From Alligator mississippiensis (lineage: Eukaryota; Chordata; Crocodylia; Alligatoridae): a stretch of 64,000 nt of DNA. The translations under genes and the position numbers were made by a program. The stretch lies in the NCBI RefSeq assembly GCF_030867095.1, contig NC_081824.1, positions 172,058,933-172,122,932 on the forward strand, read 5' to 3'. Shown here in pieces: positions 1-11,100 of this stretch (position 1 is the first letter of the stretch; each line of letters opens with the position of its first letter). The notes under the pieces are model-generated. The model was not told where the DNA came from and ran no database searches. It saw only the letters and a program-made list of their open reading frames with translations.

Positions 1-421
1 ATCCTAACCTTCACTTAAATACTCCAGTCTAATATATTTAAAAAAAAAAACCCAAAAAGTTACCTTCCCTCCTTCCCCACAAGGAAAAGACGTTTGAATA
101 CAAAACTTTGCATACACTTAACAGCATCATCTCCTAATTTAACTCTTCCTGCAGGACTTAACCATAGTCCCTTTTCTGTAATACTTTGCTATGCTGTACC
201 TACCAGATCTTGTTCATCTAATGTCACTGGGGCTTCACATGGGTGCAGGCATCTGCACAAAACAACTTTCTACATCAGGCCTTTAGCTTCAAGCTCTTTG
301 GAACAAGACCAGCTCTGTCTGTAAAGAGCAATGTAGGTGCATGGCAGTGTGGAAATAAGGCTTAGTTTCTCAATTCTTTCCTCTGCAGTGATGAATACAG
401 ATAAACTTGTACAATTAACAT

Positions 422-427
422 TTTATT
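422..427 (-). terminator. KCNK5: Candidate distal poly(A) signal AATAAA
   Basis: The minus strand reads TTTTGCAATAAAATGTTAAT followed by a TGTA/TTTAT-rich stretch, the usual arrangement of a cleavage and polyadenylation site. It would end a 3' UTR of about 4.5 kb. Confidence 0.4.
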
Positions 428-3400
428 GCAAAATATTAAAATAAATTACATTTTTACAAAGACTTATCCAATATTTACATACAGTGTGGTTCCAGTGACA
501 ATCAGCGAACAAAGAACAGACTATCTCTTCATGCAATGGAGTGACAGAGATGAAACAGCCGAGACTGTACAAACACTAAAAGCTGCATGGAAAGCAGAGA
601 CTCTACTTTAAAAAAAAAAAAAAAAAAGTTAAGTGTCACAATTAGAATGAAGCCTAGAAAGCATGAAGATTAGAGATAAAATGGGATTCTTAGGCTTCCG
701 TTAAGGTCCAGAGGCTTAGTATTGCTTTTTGGTCTCATGTTATTGTGAATGTTGGTATAATTTTACCTATACCATGAAAACCAAATGAGGGGGAAAAAAA
801 AAAAAAAATAAATAAAAAATCAGAACTTATCCAGGGTGACAAAATGTTGTATATCACTAAGGAATGGTGGTAATATCATGACATCTGTTGCCAGCAACAG
901 ATTCACATAAATCACGATCACAGGAAAAAGTAAAAATAAAATAAACCAAGGCTATTTGTATATTATTCAGTGGTTTCGTACCCATATCTCAGATTCATTA
1001 GACTCTATACCACAAGACACAAGACCACCATTGATGTTCATTTGGTCACACTAAAACAGATTTGAATGACAAAAGAAAAAGCAATAAGTGACACACAAAA
1101 TTGGCAGGGTGCTAAGAAAGAGGAGGGCACCTTACTGACTGTAGGAACAAGATTCACCAACAGAACATAAAGAGACCTTTAGGAATTGTCAATGCCTTTT
1201 ACATCTCATTGGCTCGTTGTGGCAGAATTGGTCAATGGAAATTGGGCACGAGAAGGGAAGGGACCCTCACTCTGATTAATGCCCCAAAGTTAACGAGAAA
1301 TAGGTCTGTACCAGCAGTCCACTAGAAGGATTCCTGCCCCCTCCTCTCTCCAAATTTATACAAGTGTCTGCCATGAGTCTTGCAGATTTTTATTAGTAAA
1401 TGACTATACAATCCCATCTATAGAAATGCACTTATTTAACCAAACACAGCTAGACAGTTAATTACCTCAGCAAAAAATATTTACCAGATGGCTAAAAAAA
1501 TGGTTCTCCAAAATCATGAACGTAATTTCCTTGAACTACTTCACATTATAAAGATCTTACCAAACAGCATCTGGGAATTCAAAGTGGCCCAAGGCACTTT
1601 TGAAACCGATAGGCCAAAATGTAGGGTAGACACTCTTCTAGTTCACTACTTGGAAATCAAAAAGGCAAACAGATAATGCTAATTTAAGCCTCTAGCCTGC
1701 TGTTTTTCCTAAACAGGATGGAAGACTTGTAGACAAAGGTCTGTCTGGCACCATCATTTAAAAGGACAGTGGACAAACCACCCTTTTGCAGAAGGGGTAT
1801 AAACCAATTTAGTCCCGCTTAAATGTTGGATGCATGTTGGATTTAACAACAACATTTCTTGTGCTGGCTCTTTGCAGACTGGTAAATTTTGCCCAGCATT
1901 AGAGTTAGAGCAAGGCACATGGTTGGCTGCTGGGGAGAAAAACTGTGAAGTGTAATTATGTTTTAAAAAACTCAAACCCAGGAATTCTGCATAGTTCTTG
2001 AAAAACTGATTGGTACCTGAAAGCCCATGACATGCGTCATGTAGACTTGATATTCTAAGATGACAGCACTGGCAGTTTGGCAGTGACCCTGTTCTGCATT
2101 TAAACTTAGAAACACAGAATAGATCAGGCCTATCCACATCTTTAAATACACGGGTGCTGTTTGATATGGAGAACATACAGATTCCAATGTGCAAAATCTC
2201 AATATGAGCAGTCCAAGCCAATGGTTACCATGTAGCAGCCGATGTGTTGTAAAATGGACACCCTGGCTTACTTCACATGTTCAACCCTCCAATGCAGGAG
2301 GCCACATTTGGTTATCCCTCTTCTTTTACTTAATATAACATACAACACGCTTGATATTGCGTTTTTAATCTTTGTTTTCCAACTCTACCTGGAATTAACT
2401 GTCTCTATAGCCTTAATCATTGTAATTTACAATGGAAGACTAGTTGAAGAGCAAGAAATGCTTTATGGAGTGCTCTGTTTGAAGGATGTGCATTTTCCTT
2501 AATGAGAAGGCTGACCTGCTACACTAGGGGGTTACACCTTCTATAAATTGCATACTGTCTACTATTTCTTTTTTCTTGTTTTTTATTTTTTTTTACAGTA
2601 CTAGTGGCACCAAGGCACAGTCATCATTCAGAACCCTTAATACAAGGAGGTACACCTGGGGGGCTTGGCATCACAATAAAAGGCTATGAAAAGAAAGTCT
2701 GTTAGAACGAACCAAATGTTGCTCAGACAAATGTGCTCATTCCTGTCAGTTGCAAAAAAACTGATTATGTCCTTCCATCAAGGTTCCAAACAGCAGCAAT
2801 ATTTTGCAATTACACGTTGGATTTGCTTTTTCTCCTCAGCCATGCAAATGTAAGGGTGGAGTAACTACTAAAACCAATGAAACACACTTTACATTTCCGA
2901 CCAGTGTAATGGGGCAGGATCTTGCCCTTAGTTAACATTAGTGTATAGAAGCTCCTGCAAATAGTACAAGCTTTTGAACAGAAATGAACACTGTCATTCC
3001 TTGTTTCACAGTAGGTGACTTCAGAACTCTCGTCAACAAGATATCCAACTGGAGTGCCAGGTTTCCACAAGTTCTCCTTGTATCGAAGGAGAAACTAGTG
3101 ATTTGAGCAGCAGCTAATATTTACTGTTATTAGTATGCTTAGTCATTCAAAGTTAGTATTACAAAAATTTTACACAACCTCTCAAAGTTAGAAAGAGAGC
3201 CATATTTTCCACCCTCTCAAATGCTAGAGTTTAGTTTCAACTGTTCACTGGACTGCTGAAAGTTTAAGGCATGTTGACATGACTTAAATACTGTAAAACA
3301 AAACATAAACTTGCCTAATAATATTAAAAAGTTTAAAATCCCAGCAATTGTCTGTTCTAAAAATATGTTGGACCACTGAAATCCATACCTCTTGCCAACA

Positions 3401-4039
3401 TAAATCAAGAGCTTCATCTGAAAGGATTTGGCACATTTCATGTGTAGAGCTCTTTAAAAAAGAGAGAGAAATATAAAACCATATACCACCATTTTCTTTA
3501 CTCAAAATGTATGGTGTTCATTTTTTTTAAAAAAAAAAGCAGGCCTGGCACCCCATAGCAAGAATCCCTAACTGGAGCCGAGACATAACATCTTCAGAAC
3601 TGCTACAGTGACTTAGGGGTCCAAGTCTCTTTTTAAAAGCAAGTTATGCTTCTCAAGTCAGTTTTGAAAAAGATACTTGGAGCCTAAATCACTGTAGCAC
3701 TTCTGAAAATGGTACCAAAGATTTAGCATTACCCAGCTATTTGGGGTAAAATAACCATATAGAATGTCCTCTTAAGGATGCAATATGCAGAAGTATAAGC
3801 AACTACTGGTACAAAACAAATGCTCAGGTTCAAGTCTAATCTGAAGTACCAAGTTGGCAAGAAACAGCAAAAGATTTTGCAGCGATATTGAACACACTGT
3901 ATATAAGGTCTGCAGCAGCTCTTTAAGTCCTTCCAAGAGGCACTACAACACTCAGGGGGTATCCTCTACTCAAAAGATGGTTTTGCTCAAAGAACAGTAT
4001 CACTAAAAAACTTCACCTGTACAGATGCATCATATAAAG

Positions 4040-4045
4040 TTTATT
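4040..4045 (-). terminator. KCNK5: Candidate proximal poly(A) signal AATAAA
   Basis: The minus strand reads GCTTGAATAAACTTTATATG about 900 nt after the stop codon. The downstream U/GU-rich element is weak, so use of this site is uncertain. Confidence 0.3.
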
Positions 4046-4948
4046 CAAGCATTTCCTCTAGAATATGGGCAGGAGAAGGACATGTTCCACCCACAAAGCT
4101 TGTCAAATGGCGGTTGTGCTCTTCTTTACTTTGATCAGGGTGGTGTCCCCTCCACACCCTCCTCACTACTTTCTTGCACACAATCAGGCTGCTAGACCCT
4201 GAACTTCATTCACACATACTTTTCATGCCCAAGAAGGATTTTCATTCTAGGGTAGGTCCTTGTTCATTAAAGGCTCTCTAAACCAGTTCCTTTGGGCTTT
4301 TAAATGGATTTGTTCAAGAAGTTAGTGCTCTTCATTTTTGCTAGCACTAGCATAATCTGATGCTGTGGAAGCTTCCTTATTCAGCTCTGCCAATGCACCT
4401 CTACTCTCACCTTTGGTACATCCTGCTTTTCCTTCTCTTGGAGAAGAGAGACAGAATATGGCACAATCGGGAGTCTCAACTACGATACGACTTTTCACGT
4501 GTGGTCCAAGCAGGACTTGAATCCATGTTTCCAGAGGTGAAAATCTAGTACAGTAATCAAACATGTTACAGATGCCCAAACTAGTTTGTCTGCAATTGTA
4601 GTTTCACCCCCAAACTAATTCCCTCAGGAAAAGCACAAAATAGATCCAGTGTAATAACTAGTCTTTTCCCCCGCACTTCCTTCTAGCCTTCTCAAACCCT
4701 TAAACTGTCATTCTGTTAAAACTTGCTTTAAAAAAAACCCAAACAAACAATAAACACCACATAAAGCAAAATTGAATGGATGGTTTCTCAAACAAAAAAC
4801 CCTGTAGGTAACATTAAAACACTGGAGTTTTAGTTTGTTTTTAAAAAAAGAGAGAGAGACAGGAGGTTTTAAGCAACAAATTTGCCTTCCTCCTTGCTCC
4901 CATCTATTAACCAACATCAGACAACCATTGGTCAGCATGAGTGCTGCT

Positions 4949-5769
4949 TCACGTTGTAGCTTTTCCATTGTTTACTGTGTTATACTCGTTCATCAGTTGT
5001 TCATAAGGCACAGAAGTTTCCAGCTCATTACTGGTAAATGTGGATTCATCTGAAGATGAAAACTTCATCAGGGTTTTGGGAGTCTCAGGCTCCTCTACAA
5101 GATTGTCATCCATGGAGGATTTGGAAGTTTCCTCATCATCTGAAAGATCTTGCTCTTCATCATCATCTTCATTTACAAAAGTTATATTGGCGTTCTCAAA
5201 GATTAGGGGACGACAATCCCTGGAGTCCCACGCTTCCCCTTCTTCCTCACTGATTCGGTCCAGCTGGTTTACAAACATGTTGCAGTCCAGTGGGCTGTCT
5301 GTCTGTTTGTCATTTAGGTGCCTCGCAATGCGACTATTTTTGAGTTTTAAGGAAACCTCATCATAATTGAATGAGTTGCTCTTTGTGTACGTCACCTGGA
5401 TATCTTTATTGGCAATCTGCATATTTGGTTTGGAATGGTCTGTTTTAATGATGTTATTATCACTGTTTGACTTCAGGGCCTTCTTCCCAATCTGCTTGAT
5501 GAGATCATTATAGGTCTCTTCCTTCTTGGAAAGGAAGCTGAAAATGTTCACATCCTTGGAGGTGCCCATTTGAAGGGCTTTTTTAGACTGAGGGTGATTT
5601 TCAAATGACTCTTTCCTTTTTTTCCTCCGTTTCTTGATTGCTTTGTGGACTTCCACAAACATGCTGACTTTCCAATTGACAAATAGAGAAAGCCACGCTA
5701 GGCCCAGGTAGATCCATAACTCCACAAAGTATCGGTAAAGGGCATGGTAGTTTGCTTCTGGGTTTACAC
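4949..5769 (-). CDS. KCNK5: KCNK5 coding exon 5 (residues 212-484, stop)
   Basis: Begins [15 protein letters not shown] with R224, runs through M4 ([18 protein letters not shown]245), a basic cluster KKRRKKRK (257-264), and conserved tail blocks [20 protein letters not shown] (283-302), [11 protein letters not shown] (376-386), [10 protein letters not shown] (421-430) and [12 protein letters not shown] (464-475). TGA is at 4951-4949. Residues about 310-365 are rich in Asn, Lys and Asp and do not resemble the human Gly/Pro-rich segment. An acidic run (EDDDEEQD, 412-419) expands a site that is short in human. The acceptor is TTATTTGCAG|GTGTAA. Confidence 0.97.
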
Positions 5770-8077
5770 CTGCAAATAATTCAAAACAGGACTATCATGT
5801 TGTGACTGTATATAGTTTTAGGAAAGTATTCAACCAGGCATAACCTTCATGAACCTGAGTGAAAAAACCTTGAAGGTTTTTCAGGACACAGTTTTTACAT
5901 CTGCCTTTAAAAACAGGATCAGAGTAGAAAGTGTTTGAAAAAGTTTGTCCTAGAAAGGGACTAACCTTAAAAGAAGTCTCTTGCAAATAAAACCCCAAAC
6001 TTTTTTTTTTTTTTAAATGGATCAGAATGAAAGGACAGTTTAGTTGTTAAAACAATGTTAAGAGCCAAGATGTGGGTTGTTTCAAATTCTCCTGAGCAAC
6101 TATGGCAAGTCATGTCCAAGTTTTTCAAAGTGCTCTGTAATTTTGGGCTCTAGACACACAGGAACCAATAGTCAGAGGTGGCAGTCACTCGTAACTGAAT
6201 TTAGTTTGAAGTCAGTTGGAACTATCAGCATTTACTATTTTCACGGGAGAAATACAGCTTGCCAAACCAGAGCCGAGGTGTCTGTAGGTGGTGCCCAAGA
6301 TTAGAAGTTGCTTTAAAAACTGAGTCTTCAACATTAGTACGTCTGAATTTCTCACATCTGAAAAATGGGGACCCTGTTTACCTAGCCTGGTTGGAAGCTT
6401 GTTTGCCTTAAACAAGATGTATAAAGAGGTGTTCATTATTCAAAATTAGAGCTACGGCTGACAATCATAAGAGCAGCAGTACTCTCAAAGTCACCCAAAA
6501 ATGAAGGACTCCAACTAATGTAGAACTTATTTGTTGTGTTTTTAGCCACGAGATTTTCAGTCACTCACCCCACATTGTCAGTTTCTCAGGGTGAGTTGCT
6601 CAAAATCAACTGGTTGCTGAGACCAGTGCAAGCTTGGGCAGGAAAGAAGCACTTTCTACCCCAACTCCAGTTTTACATTAAGTAGTCAAAGGATAAAATA
6701 CATAAGCAGTGCTTAGAGCAGGGGTGGAAACCAGAACTCTTCCAAGCCCATATAGTGTGACAGGTAGAGAACTCTCTTGGGATGTGGGATAGGTAGGCAG
6801 GCATGACCCCTCCCAGGCTGAAGGAAGTAAAAGCTTCAGATTTCCCAAATCCTGGGCAAATGCTCTGACCACCTGACTAGTGCACAAGAGGTGGGCACCG
6901 TGCTTCTTCCCAGAATTGTCTAAATAAAAAGAGTGAGCACCGTTTTCTTCTTTTTTTTTTTTTTTTTTTTTTAAATGAAAAGATGCAGGCACCTTACTCA
7001 GGGCTACAGACAGACATATAAATCCTGGCAAAAGAAAGATGGGATTGAGACACCTTCCCTTTCCTGTCCTCAGCATTTCCCTATTGTATAGACCTAGGCA
7101 GTGAACAGCAAACTTTAGGTAGCTCCCTGCTTAGCATGGTGCTACGATAGAGGTGCCTAACTCTCCCTAGGCACATACAGTGGGCTGCCCTCACAACACA
7201 AGCATTAGATTCCATTCAGGAGCCACATACTAAAGATTAGATGTTGCTGTGCCTAACTCTTTATTGAATCTGGCCTGAAGTACCATTTAAAGAAGCTGCA
7301 GGGTGAGCTCCTTGAAGCAGCATTAACCATTAGGGAATGCTGAGAATCATTAGGTTGACCACCATGGAAATATTCAGTAAAGCAGAAGGCTCTGGAAATC
7401 TTATATCTCAGGGAAGTGACAGCACATGTGACACATACATTGAACAACATGAGAGTAAGTTATTACTGACCAGCAACAAAGTCTCCAAATCCTATGGTGG
7501 TGATAGTGATGAACGAGAAATAGAGACCTTCAATGTAGTCCCAGCCTTCTGTCACCATGAAGACAAAGGGAGGAATAACCAGGTGAATGAGAACTCCCCA
7601 CATAATGAAAATAACTGTGCACGTGATTTGTGCTTGCCTCTGGGAAGTAGTAAAAAAACAAAACAAAACAACAAAAAAGCTTTTTAGAGAGAAGTCACAT
7701 TTTCTTTCAACCAGTGCACTTTGTTGTGTGTCCAATGTCAGCAATATTAGTCAATTCATACTTTTGCAGTAAGACTTTAGCAACCATGGCTAAAGGGGAC
7801 TAAAAATAGTAAATGAATGAATGGAAACTAAATCACATCATTCAGACACCTCAAAAACAGCGCTTTCAGGTCATTTCCTCAAGTACTTTTTGCATGCATG
7901 CATACTCCAAAAGGTAGAGGAATTCCTTACAGTAGCAGCAGTAAGTTAGTGAAGTACACAGGTTTGGTAAAAGCACTGATGCCTGAATAGCTAGAAATCA
8001 CTGCAGTCTGTGAGCATATCACCACTTCTGTCCAGGGTGATCCAGTCATAAGCAATAGCTGTTGGAGTAGCTTTGGT

Positions 8078-8112
<35 letters not shown>

Positions 8113-11100
8113 GCTGTAAAAGAACACTGGAAGCAAGGGCATGGAAACCAGAAAAAGAGCCAGGCTAGCAACAATCAATGAGGGAGCGCCATGAGGCTGA
8201 CGGGAAGGTGCGTTAAAGGGTTTTGGAGAGGAGAGAGAGGGGCAGCCAGGGCACTTAGAAGAAAGCATGCCATATTCTGAACTCATGGACATCAGTTCCA
8301 TCTGTTTTCAGGGGACTACTCAAGCCACTCAAGTTGCACTGGTTTAGACGGCAGCCCTCAAGAGAACAGCAATTCTGTAATCTACAACGCTTGTTAGTTC
8401 TCTAGAGGCAAACTTCATACAGGTGCAGAGAGCCAGAACTTGTGCAGAGGTCATTTTAATCCCCTCTCCCCCCAACACAAAACCCTTTACTAATTGGTCG
8501 TGTGTCTGCATATTTCTATTTTACCCTGAGTAGTACACAGTACGATCTTTGTTTTACTGCATTAAGTCACGCTGCTATACAGGGGCTCCTACACACATGG
8601 GGAGCCTGCTCTGAAGAGCTGGCAATCCAGCACATCAGAGCAGACTCATTAATTGAGTCTGCTGGAGCATGGAAATTGACATGACGCTGTGCGTCTCTGC
8701 GCTAACAAAATGGCAGGTGTGTGCTCTGAAATAAAACATGTCCAATGAACTATAGTTTAAAGCAGTGTGGGGACACACGGTGATGCTGATACACGCAATG
8801 CATGGGTACTTTTGATTAGTGCGGCTTGCTAATTAAAGCATCCAGTGCTATGCCAAAAGCGCATCTAAAAATACCCCAGGTTTTGTTGTGCAGGGTGTCT
8901 CTATACTGAGAACTAAGAGTACAGGATCACCCAGAAGCCCCAGTCATGACCTACTGTGCAAGGTGCTGTACAAACTGAGGCAAACGATCTTAGGCAGTAG
9001 AACTGGTTGCTTAGGGAAACTGTGGACTGGCCGTCACTGGAAGTGTTCAAGAAGAGGTTGGACAGCCACTGGTCAAGGATAGTTTAGGCACAGCTATGCC
9101 TGTGTTCTACTATGGGTATTCCTCATGTGTTGCAGCTGTGCTGAGTGCCCCGCAACCCACCCTTCTGCTACATGTGTCAGGGTGCCTTTAAGCTTCCCTC
9201 AGAGTCATTTGTTGTTGGCTTCAGCCAAGGCTGGGGATTTTGGCTGGGGTGTGCCAATGCTCCTGCTGGGACTTAAAGCCAGAGGTTCCTAGCTGGAGGG
9301 TCTTGCTCCTCTGCTCAGGGTCAGACCGATTGCCATATCTGACATCAGGAAGGAATTTTACCCCATGGTCAGATAGGTATGGACTGTGCATTTTGTTGCC
9401 TTCTTCTATAGCAGGGGGTGTGGCCCTTTACTTGAAATATCCCTAGCATATATTAATGACCTTTTATAGAAGCAGGACACTGGCTGCCATGGTTCCTCTG
9501 CTTTACCTGTGGCAAGTCAGGATGTTATGTCTTGTGTTGTCTCAGGGTTTATGGCAGTCTTATGAAAAGTTTAGATTATGGACTGCATAGGGTGGTTTGG
9601 ACAGGGATAGTCCTGCCTTGCATTGGATTGGATGGCCTCTAAGGGTCCTTTCCAGCCCTACTTCTCTATGATTAGTCTATGACAGCTTACAGAGTCCAGT
9701 TCTGCTCCAGGTCAAATTGTGTAGTATCACTACAGAATTTGCCCCTTGATATGTCCAAATGTACTATCCAGGTAAGTGGGCATGCAAAGAACTAGGTTAA
9801 GTCACATACTGAACACTTGGCCAGAGAAGAAACATACCAGGCTTACTCCTCTCTTGGTCAAGAACTGGCCCAGCCTCTTGGCACGCCCACCAAAGAACTT
9901 CCCCAAAGCACTGATCCATGTCAAGCAGAGGGGAACCCCAAAGAGACCGTAAAATATGCAGAAGAGACGCCCAGAGGGTGTCTTTGGAGAAACGTTTCCA
10001 TATCCTGAAAAAGAGATAAGAAGATATAATTTAGCTCACACGAGCTATGGGCTTGTGCTAAGCATATAGCAGTACAAGTTTGTCTATACACAGATGACAA
10101 GCCATTGTCCGAGCCTTTGCTGTACCAAATATCCACAACTCAAAAGCTGCAGTCCTTTCCTGCCCAATGCTGATGGCCTGAAATACTTAGAAGCCTTCTT
10201 TTAAGTAACGTATTATATTTAAGTGGAGGCTGGGAATGGAGGGCTGCATTTTAGTTGCCTCCTGGTTTATCTACAAGTTCTGAGAGCTCTCTCCTCATCA
10301 GATAAACCAGAGATTAAAAAAACCCTCACCTTGAAGCATCTAAAGTGTTTTTTTCCCCTTTTGGTAAAATACTGCTAGAAGTCTGAATCTTATAAACTGA
10401 TTCAAATGCAACCTCTGTAATCCCTCCCCCGCATCTCCTGCCATAAAGACAAAAAAAATCAAGTTGCAAATCAAAAGTGCCACTGCTAAGAAATTTGCAC
10501 CCCTTGTGAGATCTCCATTCTGGGCATGAATGTTATACCCCAGCATCTCTGCAGAAAGAGGCAATCAGACACCCAACTGGAGGAGAATAGGTCACAACTG
10601 TGCAAGTTGCCTTGATCAGGGCTTTAAATCTTTGATAGTAACAGAACTCAACAAGCAACCATAGGTATTCTGAGCACAGACCCAGGAAAGACAACTAGCT
10701 TATTTTCTAATCCTCTGCTTGAAATTTGTTTAAACCATGTTTGCTTTCCTGACCTTTTCTTGCTGGAAGTCAAGCAAAAATAAAGTCAGATTTCTTCAAG
10801 GGTTTTTTTAATAATATTAACAGGGGGAACATGTTGCTGTATTTGGTTTAGCAGTAAGGTTTCTATCTTGGTCACCTCCTCTGGTCAGTTTGTGTTTTCC
10901 AACACCATGGATGTTCTTTTTTCAGAACAAACAACAACCAACCCATAACCCTGATCTTTTTCTGAATCTCGCAGGGTCCTACAGATATATCAGTGAAGGC
11001 CTTCTGTAATAGCAAAGGCAGGGTTTTGCATTGGGAGAGAAGCTGATTTTCCAAGGTACGGCGTATTGGAAAAGAGCAAAAACCTTTTGGTCGGGTTCTA

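Larger units (their letters stand above)
406..4948 (-). other. KCNK5: KCNK5 3' UTR and downstream flank (distal end uncertain)
   Basis: Follows the stop codon directly. It contains no recognised mobile element and only short A or T runs, which fits a long untranslated region. Minus-strand AATAAA hexamers occur at 4040-4045 (UTR about 0.9 kb) and at 422-427 (about 4.5 kb), the latter followed by a T/GT-rich stretch. Human KCNK5 has a 3' UTR of intermediate length, so either or both may be used. The apparent ORFs here (for example 1754-2221 minus) show no domain. Confidence 0.45.
5770..7470 (-). other. KCNK5: KCNK5 intron 4
   Basis: 1.7 kb with GT-AG borders. It holds a MIR-like scrap near 6335-6400, a T22 run at 6951-6972 and a degenerate dispersed repeat around 6700-7080 (segment with CAGGGGTGGAAACCAG). 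No exon or RNA gene was seen. Confidence 0.85.
7640..9837 (-). other. KCNK5: KCNK5 intron 3
   Basis: 2.2 kb with GT-AG borders. It contains an A28 run, a palindromic MITE copy (8583-8877) and a CR1 3' end (8985-9680). The rest shows nothing recognisable. Confidence 0.85.

Noticed and set aside
1754..2221. 155-codon minus-strand ORF in the 3' UTR region
   Set aside because: No recognisable domain; overlaps another ORF in a different frame; lies in the probable 3' UTR of KCNK5.
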